From an uncultured Lentisphaeria bacterium (lineage in GTDB: Bacteria > Verrucomicrobiota > Lentisphaeria > Victivallales > UBA1829), in the NCBI GenBank assembly GCA_949287225.1, contig CASEFP010000141.1:1-41632 (forward strand): a stretch of DNA of 41,632 nt. The letters run 5' to 3'. Made by a program: the position numbers and the translations under genes. Under the pieces are notes generated by a model. That model was given only the letters and a program-made list of their open reading frames with translations. It had not been told where the DNA came from and ran no database searches. Below, one piece after another: positions 14,615 through 23,549 of the stretch (the stretch's first letter is position 1; each line of letters opens with the position of its first letter).

Positions 14615-15514
14615 ATGGAAATCAGAGTTCTGCGTTATTTTCTGGCCGTTGCCAGAGAAGGGACCATTGTCAGGGCGGCGAAATTTCTGCATGTGACCCA
14701 GCCGACGCTTTCGCGGCAGCTCCAGGATCTGGAGGAGGAACTCGGTCAGAAGCTGTTCATCCGGAGCAACCGTTCCATCACCCTGACGCCGGAAGGGCGT
14801 TTTCTGCGGAAACGCGCGGAGGAGATTCTGGAAATCGTCAACCGCACGGAAGGCGATTTCAGCGCGATGGGAGAAAACATCGGAGGCAGTGTTCATATCG
14901 GCGGAGGAGAATCCCCTGTGATGCGCCTGATCGCCGATATCATCCATGAACTTCACGACGACTGTCCGGATATCCGTTACAATCTGTACAGCGGCAATGC
15001 CGAGGACGTGATGGAGCGTCTTGACAAGGGGCTTCTGGATTTTGGAATCCTGATCCAGCCGGTGGATCTTTCCAGGTATGATTCCATCGCCCTGCCTCTC
15101 CGCGATGTCTGGGGAGTCGTGATGCGGAAAGACAGTCCGCTGGCTTCCCGGAAGTCTGTCATGCTCCGCGACCTTCTGGATGTTCCCCTGATCTGTTCGC
15201 GGATCAGCATCCGCCGGAGCTCGGTGAAAAACGCCTGTGCCGAGTGGTTTGGAAAACATTTTGAAAAACTCAATATCGTCGCAACCTACAATCTGATCTA
15301 CAATGCGGCGCTGATGGTGGAATCTGGAATCGGGTATGCGCTTGCGCTCGACGGTCTGGTCGATGCCGTCGGAAACCGTAAACTCTGTTTCCGTCCGCTG
15401 GAGCCGAGACTGGAATCAGGTCTGAACATCGTCTGGAAAAAATATCAGGTCTTTTCCAAGGCGGCGGAACTGTTCCGGGAGCGGGTTCTGGAACGGTTTC
15501 CCGAGCAGGGATAA
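14615..15514 (+). CDS. LysR-type transcriptional regulator
   Basis: A 299-residue protein of standard LysR length. The N-terminal winged helix (MEIRVLRYFLAVAREGT, AAKFLHVTQPTLSRQL, LEEELGQKLFIRSNRS) is followed by a two-lobed ligand domain starting near residue 90 (GSVHIGGGESPVMRLIADI). AAAGGTGG precedes ATG 14615. The in-frame TTG at 14558 is part of the -35 box and cannot be the start. It is transcribed away from the exported redox operon, the classic arrangement for a LysR activator of a divergent target, and a T-N11-A dyad lies between them. The inducer is unknown; a quinone or electrophile would suit the operon (inference). Confidence 0.92.
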   Translation: MEIRVLRYFLAVAREGTIVRAAKFLHVTQPTLSRQLQDLEEELGQKLFIRSNRSITLTPEGRFLRKRAEEILEIVNRTEGDFSAMGENIGGSVHIGGGESPVMRLIADIIHELHDDCPDIRYNLYSGNAEDVMERLDKGLLDFGILIQPVDLSRYDSIALPLRDVWGVVMRKDSPLASRKSVMLRDLLDVPLICSRISIRRSSVKNACAEWFGKHFEKLNIVATYNLIYNAALMVESGIGYALALDGLVDAVGNRKLCFRPLEPRLESGLNIVWKKYQVFSKAAELFRERVLERFPEQG

Positions 15515-15588
15515 AACGGATGCCGTTTCCCGGAACGAGTCTGATGCGATTGTTCTCTGATACGGAAAAGCGGGGGAAAACGGCAGAT

Positions 15589-15637
15589 GGCCGCCGGACA
15601 GCGATGCGATGGTGGTACGCTTCGCCGCCCGGCGGCC
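15589..15637. repeat. Nine-base inverted repeat between convergent genes
   Basis: GGCCGCCGG (15589-15597) and CCGGCGGCC (15629-15637) flank a 31-base GC-rich loop, between the ends of the lysR-like gene and gltD. No U-run follows on either strand, so intrinsic termination is not supported; it could be a pause or transcript-end structure. Confidence 0.35.
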
Positions 15638-15654
15638 GGAGTGGGTTCATTCTG

Positions 15655-17025
15655 TCATTTTGAGAGATATTGGTCGATCCGTGCAGCGGCTTTTCTGCCG
15701 TCGACGATCGCCCGGACGACAAGCGATGGGCCGGTTGCGGAGTCGCCCGCCAGAAAAACTTCCGGCGCGTCTTCCAGCTTCAGGCGTTCGAGCATTGCCT
15801 TGCGGTCGAGCTTGAGGAAGCCGAGCGCCAGCAGGACAAGATCCGCCTCGATGGTTTCCACCTGACCGGGAATTTCCTCGAATTTCTGCGGGCGTCCGAA
15901 CGGCGAGAGCGTCCAGCGGACCGGGACAACCTCCACGCCGCGCACCTGCCCGTTTTCTCCGAGAAACGTTTTGCTCTGGAGCTCCCAGCGCCGGACACAG
16001 CCCTCTTCGTGGCTTGACGACGTGCGCAGCAGGTAGGGCCAGTACGGCCATGGCGTCGAGGGCGAACGCGTTTCCGGCGGCCGGGGCATGATCTCGATCT
16101 GCGTGACGCTCCGCGCGCCCTGGCGGTTCGCCGTTCCGACGCAGTCGCTTCCGGTGTCGCCGCCGCCGATCACGAGCACGCGTCTGCCTTTCGCCGAGAT
16201 CGGAACGGCGGGCGATTCTCCGGAAATCGCCCGGTTCTGGCCCTGGAGGAATTCCAGCGCGAAGTGGATGTTTTTCAGTTCCCGCCCGGGGATCGCGAGG
16301 TCGCGCGGCACAGGGGTCCCGCAGGCGATCAGCAGCGCGTCGCAGCGGCCGCGCAGATATTCCGCCGAAACGTCGCGCCCGACCTCGGTATCCATCACGA
16401 AACGGATTCCCGACTCTTCCAGAATCCGGATGCGCCGTTCGACGATTCCCTTGTCCAGCTTGAAATCCGGAATGCCGTAGCGCAGCAGTCCGCCGGGAAA
16501 ATGATTTTTCTCATACACCGTGACCTGATGCCCCGCCTTGTTCAGCAGCACCGCCGCCGCGAGTCCGGCGGGGCCCGCGCCGACGATGATCACGCTTCGC
16601 CCGGAGCGTTTTTCCGGCACGGAAGGCTGGACCCAGCCGTTTGCGAACGCGTGTTCGACGATCGCCTTTTCGATCTGGCGGATCATGACCGGTTCCAGAT
16701 TCAGCCCCTCGGTGCAGCTTCCCTCGCAGAGAGCGGGACAGACGCGGCTGGTGAATTCGGGAAAGGAGCTTGTCGAATTCAGAAGTTCCCATGCCTGGTG
16801 CCAGTCGCCCTGATGCACCGCCTCGTTGAAGTCCGGGATCAGATTGCCGAGCGGACAGCCGATGCCGTGGCAGAAGGGGATGCCGCAGCCCATGCACCGG
16901 GCGGATTGTTCACAAAGCTGCCGGTCCGTGAGGGGAGCCTCCACTTCCTTGAAATCGCGCACCCGCTCTCCGGCGTTCCGGTAGACGTGCCCGATGCGTT
17001 CTATTTTCATAAAATCTCTGCTCAT
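15655..17025 (-). CDS. gltD: Glutamate synthase (NADPH) small subunit
   Basis: A 456-residue protein of normal length. The N-terminal cysteine-rich domain (CMGCGIPFCHGIGCPLGNLIP and VCPALCEGSCTEGLN) holds the two [4Fe-4S] clusters. IIVGAGPAGLAAAVLLNKAG is the FAD dinucleotide fold, and VIGGGDTGSDCVGTA is the NADPH fold. VFLAGDSATGPSLVVRAI near the C-terminus is the second FAD motif. It passes electrons from NADPH through FAD and Fe-S centres to GltB. Its start lies 3 bases after the gltB stop, with GGAGG embedded in the gltB end, so the two are translated as an operon. Together with glutamine synthetase (not in this window) it forms the ammonium assimilation cycle. Confidence 0.97.
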   Translation of the reverse strand: MSRDFMKIERIGHVYRNAGERVRDFKEVEAPLTDRQLCEQSARCMGCGIPFCHGIGCPLGNLIPDFNEAVHQGDWHQAWELLNSTSSFPEFTSRVCPALCEGSCTEGLNLEPVMIRQIEKAIVEHAFANGWVQPSVPEKRSGRSVIIVGAGPAGLAAAVLLNKAGHQVTVYEKNHFPGGLLRYGIPDFKLDKGIVERRIRILEESGIRFVMDTEVGRDVSAEYLRGRCDALLIACGTPVPRDLAIPGRELKNIHFALEFLQGQNRAISGESPAVPISAKGRRVLVIGGGDTGSDCVGTANRQGARSVTQIEIMPRPPETRSPSTPWPYWPYLLRTSSSHEEGCVRRWELQSKTFLGENGQVRGVEVVPVRWTLSPFGRPQKFEEIPGQVETIEADLVLLALGFLKLDRKAMLERLKLEDAPEVFLAGDSATGPSLVVRAIVDGRKAAARIDQYLSK

Positions 17026-17028
17026 GAT

Positions 17029-20000
17029 TTATTCCTCCTTTTTCTGAGAGGCCATTGCGTGGCGGTATTCCACGGGAATGACTTTGACGAATCTGCTGCG
17101 TTCGTTCTCCCAGTCCGCGAGCTTTGCCGCCGCGCAGGGACTGCCCGTCGCCTCGAGATGTTCCCGGAGAAGCGCAAGAAGCTCCTCCTCGTTCCCGGAG
17201 CCCGCCAGCACGCTTTCCAGATCGACCGTGCCGACATTGCAGCGCAGGTCGAAGTCGTTGGACGCGTCATAGACATAGGCGATGCCGCCGGTCATGCCCG
17301 CGCCGAAGTTGACGCCGGTTGGACCGAGCACCACGACCCGGCCGCCGGTCATATATTCGCACCCGTGATCGCCGACGCCCTCGACGACCGCCGTGAATCC
17401 GCTGTTGCGGATCGCGAAGCGTTCGCCCGCCTGGCCGTTGAGAAAGATTTTTCCGGCGGTGCCGCCGTAGCCGATCACATTGCCCGCAATGACGTTTTCA
17501 GCCGGTGCGAACGGGCTGTCCGCCGGAGGCCGGATGATGATCCTGCCCCCCGAGATGCCTTTCCCGACGAAGTCGTTGGCTTCGCCCTCCAGACGGAAGG
17601 TGATTCCGTGGGCGAGGAAGGCGCCGAAGCTCTGCCCGGCGGTTCCCGTGAAGCGGACCGTCACCGTGTCATCCGGGAGTCCCTGCGGTCCGAAGCGGCG
17701 GACGATCTCGCTTGAGAGGCGCGTCCCCGCCGTCCGGTCGACGTTCCGGATCGGAAGCGCCAGTTCCGCCTTCGAGCCGTCGCGGAGCGTCTTTTTCAGG
17801 CGCGGGAGCAGATGCCCGTCGTCGAAGGTCTCCAGCGGATTCTTTCTTCCCGCAAAGCGCACTTCGCCGTCCGGCACCCGGAGGAAGACATTCGAGAAGT
17901 CCAGATTGCGCGTCTTGTAGAAGTCGATCGCGCGGTTCATCCGCAGCAGATCGGAGCGCCCGACCGCCTCGTCGAGCGAGCGGAGTCCGAGTTTTGCCAG
18001 ATATTCGCGCACCTCGGAAGCGAGCATCCGCAGGAAGTTGATGATGTATTCGGGCTTGCCCCGGAAACACTTGCGCAGTTCCGGGTCCTGCGTGGCGACG
18101 CCGACCGGACAGGAGTTCTCGTGGCATTTGCGCATCATGACGCAGCCGAGGCAGACCAGAAGCGTCGTGGCGAACCCGAACTCTTCCGCGCCGAGCAGTG
18201 CGCCGATGATGACATCGCGCCCGGTCTTGAGCTGGCCGTCGACCTGAAGTTTGACATTGCCGCGCAGTTTGTTGAGAACGAGCGTCTGCTGGGCCTCCGC
18301 GATGCCGAGCTCCCAGGGGAGGCCCGCGTGCTTGATGCTTGTGAGGGGCGACGCGCCGGTGCCGCCGTCGTGCCCGCTGATGAGGATCACGTCCGCGTGC
18401 GCCTTTGCCACGCCCGCCGCGATCGTGCCTACGCCGACCTCGGAGACGAGTTTCACCGAAATGCGTGCCTTCTCATTGGCGTTGCGCAGGTCGTAGATGA
18501 GCTGCGCGAGGTCTTCGATCGAATAGATGTCATGGTGCGGGGGCGGGGAGATCAGCGTCACGTGCGGCGTCGAGTGGCGCACCCGCGCAATCGCCTCGTC
18601 GACCTTGTGCCCGGGGAGCTGTCCGCCTTCGCCGGGCTTTGCGCCCTGCGCCATCTTGATCTGGAGATCGCGCGCGTTCGCCAGATAGTCGATCGTCACG
18701 CCGAAGCGCCCGCTGGCGATCTGGCGGATGGCGCTTCTGCGGTCCTCTCCGTTCGGACCCGGCGTCTCCCGCGCGGGATCTTCGCCGCCTTCGCCGCAGT
18801 TGCTCATCGCGCCGATGCGGTTCATCGCAAGCGCGATCGCCTCGTGCGCCTCGGGGCTGAGCGAGCCGAGACTCATTGCGCCGGAAACGAAGCGCCGGAG
18901 AATGCTTTCCACGCTTTCGACCTCGTCGAGCGGAATGCTTGCCGTGTCCGCGAATTCAAAGAGCCCGCGCAGTGTGCAGAGGTGTTCCGACTGCTGATTG
19001 ATGCAGGCGGCATAGGCCCTGTATTTTTCCGGGTCATTGTTCTGCACCGCCTGGCGGAAGAGACTCAGACTTTCGGGCGTCCAGAGGTGGTTTTCCCCGT
19101 CGCGCCGGAAGCGGTACTGACCGCCGGACGGCAGAAGTCCCGCCTTTGCCGCGCCGCAGCGGAGACGCACCTCCTCGGCGATGTCGTTCAGACGGATTCC
19201 TCCGATCCGGCTTGCGGTTCCGGGGAAATAGCACTCGATGACGCTGCTGTCGATGCCGACCGCCTCGAAAATCTGTGCCGAACGGTAGCACCGGAGTGTT
19301 GAGATGCCCATCTTGGACATGACTTTCAGGAGTCCCTTGTCCACGGCGTTGATGTAGTTTTCCACAGCGCGCGCGGGATCGAGCTTGAGCTGTCCCGTCG
19401 CGCTCAGCACGCTGATCGTTTCCAGCGCCAGATAGGGGTTGATCGCGGTCGCGCCGAAGCCGAGAAGCAGCGCGTAGTGCATGATCTCGCGGATCTCGCC
19501 TGACTGGATGATCACGCCGACCGGAGGCCGGAGCCCCGCCGCCGAGAGCGCGCGGTTGACCGCCGCCACCGCAAGAAGAGCGGGGATCGGCATGGAGCCT
19601 TCCGGCAGTTCGCGGTCGCTCAGGATGAGGATGTTATACCCGCTCTTCACGGAAGTGACGGCATTCTCCTCAAGTTTCGCAAGCGCCTCCTCGAGACTGC
19701 CGCTCCACAAGAGCGGAAGCGTTGTTGCCGAGAAATGCCCGCCGCTCAGCGCGCTCAGGCGCCGGAGATCCTCGTCGGTCAGGATCGGGCGCGGAAGCTT
19801 GATAAGCTTGCTTGTCCCCTGTTCATCGGAAAGGATGTTGCCCTCGTTTCCGATGTAGGTGGTCAGGCTCATCACGAGCTCCTCACGGATCGGGTCGATC
19901 GGCGGGTTCGTCACCTGTGCGAAGAGCTGTTTGAAGTAGTTGTAGAGGAGCTGGGGCTTTCCCGAAAGCACCGCGAGTGCGGCGTCGTTGCCCATTGAGC

Positions 20001-21477
20001 CGACGGGCTCGTGCCCCGTTTCCGCCATCGTCCGGACGATGATTTCGACATCCTCGCGGGTCCAGCCGAACAGACTCTGGCGGTAACTGATGTGTTCGGG
20101 CACCTCCGAAGGATTGACCGAATCGAACAGCCCGTGGACGGTGATCTTCTCCTCCTCCGCCCAGCGGCGGTAGGGTTTGCGGCGCGCGGCGTCGTTCTTG
20201 AGCTCCGCGTCGAAAACAAGACGGTGCTTTTCCAGATCGCAGTAGATCATTTCGCCCGGCTTGAGCCGTCCTTTGCGGACGATGTCACCGGATTTGAAAT
20301 CGAGAACGCCGGTTTCGGAGGCGAGCACGAAAATGCCGTCCTTTGTCAATGAGTAACGGGCGGGGCGCAAGCCGTTGCGGTCGAGAATCGCGCCGGCATT
20401 CACGCCGTCGGAAAAGGCGACCGCCGCCGGGCCGTCCCATGGTTCCATCAGCGCCGAATGGTAGTCGAAGAATCCGCGGACGTCGCGTCCGAGATGGTAG
20501 TTCTGCCCCCATGCCTGCGGGATCAGCATCAGCATTGCGTGCGGCAGGCTGCGTCCGGCGGCGACCAGAAGCTCGAACATGTTGTCGAGGCACGCAGAGT
20601 CGCTCTGGCCCGCGTCGATCAGCGGGAGGATCTTGGGGATGTCCGCGCCCAGCAGTTCGGATTTCAGGAACGGTTCCCGGCTCCGGAGCTGGTTGAGATT
20701 GCCGCGCAGGGTGTTGATTTCGCCGTTGTGCGCAAGATAGCGGAAGGGATGCGCGAGTTTCCATGTCGGGAACGTGTTCGTGCTGTAACGCTGATGCACT
20801 AGCGCAAGGGGACTTTCAAAATCCGGATCGTTGAGGTCGGAATAGAACTTGTCGATCTGGGTGGCGAGCAGGAGTCCCTTGTAGACGATGCTCCGGCTGG
20901 AACAGCTGGGAATATAGCAGTCGGGCAGACGCTTTTCAATGAGTCTGCGCATGACGAAGAGCTTGCGTTCGAACACGGCCTGCGAGGAGAACTCCTCCCC
21001 GCCGATGAAGATCTGGCGGATCAGAGGACAGGTCTTGCGCGCCGCCGCGCCGATGCACTCCGGATGCACCGGGACATCGCGCCAGAAGAGAATCCGTCCT
21101 CCCTCCGAGGTGACGATGCTTTCGATCCGCGACTCCTCGTGTGCGCCGCCGAAGAGCATTGCCACGCCGTAGGCTCCTCTTTTCGGAAGGGAGACCGGAA
21201 GGACCTTCCGGAAAAATTTGTCCGGCATTGCGAGAAGAATTCCCGCGCCGTCTCCGGTTTCGGGGTCTCCGCCCGCCGCACCGCGGTGCATGAGGCGCTT
21301 CAGGACCGTGATCCCCATTTCGACGATCCGGTGTCCGGCTTCGTTGTTCAGATTCGCGACGAGCCCGACCCCGCAGGCGTCGTGTTCGTTGCGGAAGGAA
21401 TACAGCCCGGTGTCAGGCACGGGATATGCCGCCGTCTGACGCTCCGGGTTTTGCTGTTCCTGATTGTTTTCCACCAT
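17029..21477 (-). CDS. gltB: Glutamate synthase large subunit
   Basis: From ATG 21477, with AAGGAG 10 bases upstream, the product is 1482 residues. An ATG at 21501 lies at the predicted transcription start region and is rejected. About 34 residues precede the nucleophile Cys in EHDACGVGLVANL, a propeptide to be cleaved. Domains follow in the usual order. The class II glutaminase is at about 35-430, then a central linker domain. The FMN barrel (GEGGEDPARE, PGEGGQLPGHKVDE, SGHDGGTGASPL) includes the [3Fe-4S] cysteines in CVMMRKCHENSCPVG near residue 1110. The GXGXG helix is at the end (GDHGCEYMTGGRVVVLG). It makes two glutamates from glutamine and 2-oxoglutarate. A sigma-54-type promoter and distal dyads suggest nitrogen control. 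Confidence 0.97.
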   Translation of the reverse strand: MVENNQEQQNPERQTAAYPVPDTGLYSFRNEHDACGVGLVANLNNEAGHRIVEMGITVLKRLMHRGAAGGDPETGDGAGILLAMPDKFFRKVLPVSLPKRGAYGVAMLFGGAHEESRIESIVTSEGGRILFWRDVPVHPECIGAAARKTCPLIRQIFIGGEEFSSQAVFERKLFVMRRLIEKRLPDCYIPSCSSRSIVYKGLLLATQIDKFYSDLNDPDFESPLALVHQRYSTNTFPTWKLAHPFRYLAHNGEINTLRGNLNQLRSREPFLKSELLGADIPKILPLIDAGQSDSACLDNMFELLVAAGRSLPHAMLMLIPQAWGQNYHLGRDVRGFFDYHSALMEPWDGPAAVAFSDGVNAGAILDRNGLRPARYSLTKDGIFVLASETGVLDFKSGDIVRKGRLKPGEMIYCDLEKHRLVFDAELKNDAARRKPYRRWAEEEKITVHGLFDSVNPSEVPEHISYRQSLFGWTREDVEIIVRTMAETGHEPVGSMGNDAALAVLSGKPQLLYNYFKQLFAQVTNPPIDPIREELVMSLTTYIGNEGNILSDEQGTSKLIKLPRPILTDEDLRRLSALSGGHFSATTLPLLWSGSLEEALAKLEENAVTSVKSGYNILILSDRELPEGSMPIPALLAVAAVNRALSAAGLRPPVGVIIQSGEIREIMHYALLLGFGATAINPYLALETISVLSATGQLKLDPARAVENYINAVDKGLLKVMSKMGISTLRCYRSAQIFEAVGIDSSVIECYFPGTASRIGGIRLNDIAEEVRLRCGAAKAGLLPSGGQYRFRRDGENHLWTPESLSLFRQAVQNNDPEKYRAYAACINQQSEHLCTLRGLFEFADTASIPLDEVESVESILRRFVSGAMSLGSLSPEAHEAIALAMNRIGAMSNCGEGGEDPARETPGPNGEDRRSAIRQIASGRFGVTIDYLANARDLQIKMAQGAKPGEGGQLPGHKVDEAIARVRHSTPHVTLISPPPHHDIYSIEDLAQLIYDLRNANEKARISVKLVSEVGVGTIAAGVAKAHADVILISGHDGGTGASPLTSIKHAGLPWELGIAEAQQTLVLNKLRGNVKLQVDGQLKTGRDVIIGALLGAEEFGFATTLLVCLGCVMMRKCHENSCPVGVATQDPELRKCFRGKPEYIINFLRMLASEVREYLAKLGLRSLDEAVGRSDLLRMNRAIDFYKTRNLDFSNVFLRVPDGEVRFAGRKNPLETFDDGHLLPRLKKTLRDGSKAELALPIRNVDRTAGTRLSSEIVRRFGPQGLPDDTVTVRFTGTAGQSFGAFLAHGITFRLEGEANDFVGKGISGGRIIIRPPADSPFAPAENVIAGNVIGYGGTAGKIFLNGQAGERFAIRNSGFTAVVEGVGDHGCEYMTGGRVVVLGPTGVNFGAGMTGGIAYVYDASNDFDLRCNVGTVDLESVLAGSGNEEELLALLREHLEATGSPCAAAKLADWENERSRFVKVIPVEYRHAMASQKKEE

Positions 21478-21517
21478 AGTTTCCACACTCCTTGTTTGCA
21501 TTCTGGTTTTTCATTTC

Positions 21518-21533
21518 AGCATCTTTCATGCCA
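21518..21533 (-). promoter_or_regulatory. Sigma-54-type promoter of gltBD
   Basis: The minus strand reads TGGCATGAAAGATGCT, which fits the -24/-12 consensus TGGCAC-N5-TTGCW with GG and GC at the required 10-base spacing. Transcription would start near 21507, about 30 bases before the gltB start and just ahead of its Shine-Dalgarno. Confidence 0.65.
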
Positions 21534-21608
21534 GAATCCGAAAATGAGAAAATTCCGCCTCCGGCAATTGCGCGTCGCTGCATACCAGGAGGGGAAGAGG
21601 GAAGTTTG

Positions 21609-21626
21609 TTTTACGTTTTTGTAAAA
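21609..21626. promoter_or_regulatory. Upstream dyad 1 (TTTTAC-N6-GTAAAA)
   Basis: A perfect 6-base inverted repeat with spacer GTTTTT. It lies about 100-120 bases upstream of the gltB transcription start, where sigma-54 enhancer-binding proteins usually bind. Confidence 0.6.
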
Positions 21627-21640
21627 GATGAAGCAACTGA

Positions 21641-21658
21641 TTTTACAAAAATGTAAAA
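21641..21658. promoter_or_regulatory. Upstream dyad 2 (TTTTAC-N6-GTAAAA)
   Basis: Same arms as dyad 1 with spacer AAAAAT; the centres are 32 bases apart, about three helical turns. It lies about 70-85 bases upstream of the purF-like gene's predicted transcription start. Confidence 0.6.
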
Positions 21659-21698
21659 AAGTATTGCTTGAAAATCAGAATTCAGCCATGCCTGATTC

Positions 21699-21714
21699 TG
21701 GCATTGATCCTGCT
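21699..21714 (+). promoter_or_regulatory. Sigma-54-type promoter of the purF-like gene
   Basis: TGGCATTGATCCTGCT keeps GG and GC at -24/-12 spacing and the terminal TGCT, but is weaker than the gltB site (T at the purine position, C before TGC). Predicted start is near 21725, after the in-frame ATG at 21717 and before the likely start at 21765. Confidence 0.5.
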
Positions 21715-21764
21715 GTATGCTGTATGACAGGAAAAGAAGGAAAAACAGGAGAAGAACAGACATC

Positions 21765-23549
21765 ATGTCCGATGAAATCAAACACGAGTGCGGCGTCGCA
21801 CTTCTGCGCCTGCGGAAGGATCTGAACTATTACCGGCGGAAATACGGGACCGTCTATTACGGCTATCACAAGCTCTCCCTTCTGCTGGAGAAACAGCACA
21901 ACCGGGGGCAGGACGGCGCGGGAATCGCGGCGCTCGGGCTTGACGTCGAGCCGGGACGTCCCTACTATCAGCTGGAAAAATCGAACCGTGATCTGCCGCT
22001 TGCGGATCTTCTGGAACGGATCGGGGGCGAGATCGAAGAGGCGCTGCAAGCGGGGGAGGGCGGCAGCGGCGGACGCGTCTCCTCGCTCTCTCTGCCGTTC
22101 TGCGGGGAACTCTATCTCGGCCATCTGCGCTACGGGACGTTCGGGAACCGCACGCTTTCGGCCTGCCATCCGGTCACGCGCGTCAGCTCCTGCCGCAACC
22201 ATACGATGCTTCTCGCGGGAAACTTCAATCTGACGAACACGGAGGCGGTTTTCCGGGAGCTCGTCAAGTCCGGCCATCATCCGGCGGGGCGGCAGGACAG
22301 CGAGATTCTGCTCCTGCATCTCGGACATCACCTCGAAAAAATGCTCGAAGCGCACAACGGTCACGAGCCGATGCTGGACCTTTTCGAACTCCTCCGCCGC
22401 GCGGCGCAGGAGTGGGACGGCGGCTTTACCCTGTGCGGCATGTTCGGAAACGGCGACGCGTTCGCCCTGCGCGACGCAAACGGCATCCGGCCCGGATACT
22501 ACTATTTCGATGATGAAATCGCCGTGGTCGCCTCCGAACGGCCCGCGATTCAGACCGCCTTCAATCTCTCCTCCTCCGAGGTAATGGAACTGCCGCCGGG
22601 ACACGCGCTTTCCATTTCGGCGGACGGAGGGATCACGCTCCGGGAGTGTCTGGAACGCGCGGAGCACCGTCGCTGCGTCTTCGAGCGGATCTATTTTTCG
22701 CGCGGAAACGATGCGGACATCCACCGCGAACGGCTTGCGCTCGGACGCGCACTTGTTCCCCCGGTCATGAAGGCGATTGGCGGCGATCTGGAAAATACGG
22801 TATTTTCCTACATTCCGAATACGGCGCAGATCAGCTTCCACGGGCTTCTGGACGGCCTTGACGAACTGCGCGGAAGCCGCCGCGTGCGCTTTTCGCAGAT
22901 CGCCGTCAAGGACGCGAAATTCCGCACGTTCATAACGGATGCCGCCCATCGGCGCGATCTTTTCCCGCATGTCTATGATGTGACCTACGGCGTCATCCGT
23001 CCCGGCGCCGACACGCTGGTGGTGCTGGACGATTCCATCGTGCGCGGCAACACGATGCGCAACGCGATTCTGCCAATTCTGGACCGGCTCGGGCCGAAAA
23101 AAATTGTCGTGGCCTCCGCCGCGCCGCCGATCTGCTACCCGGACTGCTACGGGATCGACATGTCCAGCTTCGGGGAACTGGTTGCGTTCGAGGCGCTTGT
23201 CTCCCTGCTTGAAAAACGGGGGGAAGGCGATCTTGTCGCCCGTGCCGCCGAACTTGCCGCCGCCGATCTCGAAAAGGAGGACGCAAAAATGGAGAACCGC
23301 GTCCGGGCGCTGTATGAACGCGTCTCGTTCGAGGAACTCTGCGCGGAAATCGGAAGACTCCTGACGCCGCCGGATCTTTCCGCGTCCGTCGAGGTGGTCT
23401 TTCAGCGGCTGGAAGACGTGCATGCCGCGTGCCCGATGCACCGCGGCGACTGGTATTTTTCCGGCGACTACCCGACACCGGGCGGCAACCGCGTCGTGAA
23501 CCGCGCCCTCGTCAACTACGCTGCGAAGGTGAACGCGCGCTCCTACTGA
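21765..23549 (+). CDS. Long amidophosphoribosyltransferase-like (PurF-type) class II amidotransferase
   Basis: The 594-residue product starts MSDEIKHECGVALLRLRK, putting the glutaminase nucleophile at Cys9. HNRGQDGAGIAALGL and AGNFNLTNTEAVF are class II glutaminase motifs. The phosphoribosyltransferase half has the PRPP loop VVLDDSIVRGNTMRNAI, followed by FGELVAFEALVSL. Typical PurF proteins have 460-510 residues; this longer form resembles one I recall from Bacteroidetes, with insertions in the glutaminase half and an extended C-terminus ending in a motif with CPMHRGDWYFSGDYP. It would make phosphoribosylamine from PRPP and glutamine. No purine genes are adjacent; its partner is the divergent gltBD, so a nitrogen-linked role is possible. 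The last bases overlap the convergent nitroreductase gene by 7. Confidence 0.85.
   Translation: MSDEIKHECGVALLRLRKDLNYYRRKYGTVYYGYHKLSLLLEKQHNRGQDGAGIAALGLDVEPGRPYYQLEKSNRDLPLADLLERIGGEIEEALQAGEGGSGGRVSSLSLPFCGELYLGHLRYGTFGNRTLSACHPVTRVSSCRNHTMLLAGNFNLTNTEAVFRELVKSGHHPAGRQDSEILLLHLGHHLEKMLEAHNGHEPMLDLFELLRRAAQEWDGGFTLCGMFGNGDAFALRDANGIRPGYYYFDDEIAVVASERPAIQTAFNLSSSEVMELPPGHALSISADGGITLRECLERAEHRRCVFERIYFSRGNDADIHRERLALGRALVPPVMKAIGGDLENTVFSYIPNTAQISFHGLLDGLDELRGSRRVRFSQIAVKDAKFRTFITDAAHRRDLFPHVYDVTYGVIRPGADTLVVLDDSIVRGNTMRNAILPILDRLGPKKIVVASAAPPICYPDCYGIDMSSFGELVAFEALVSLLEKRGEGDLVARAAELAAADLEKEDAKMENRVRALYERVSFEELCAEIGRLLTPPDLSASVEVVFQRLEDVHAACPMHRGDWYFSGDYPTPGGNRVVNRALVNYAAKVNARSY

Noticed and set aside
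15589..15637. Inverted repeat as a rho-independent terminator for the lysR-like gene or gltD
   Set aside because: The stem is strong, but the loop is 31 bases and no U-run follows on either strand.
16264..19302. Long plus-strand open frames opposite gltD and gltB
   Set aside because: Both gltB and gltD are complete with all cofactor motifs; the antisense frames show no family resemblance.
21717..21764. In-frame ATG at 21717 as start of the purF-like gene
   Set aside because: It would put 16 extra basic residues before the conserved start, places the nucleophile Cys at position 25, and lies before the predicted sigma-54 transcription start.
21675..23441. 588-codon open frame on the minus strand opposite the purF-like gene
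   Set aside because: It is antisense to a gene with clear catalytic motifs, has no recognisable domain, and its composition is that expected from GC-rich third positions.
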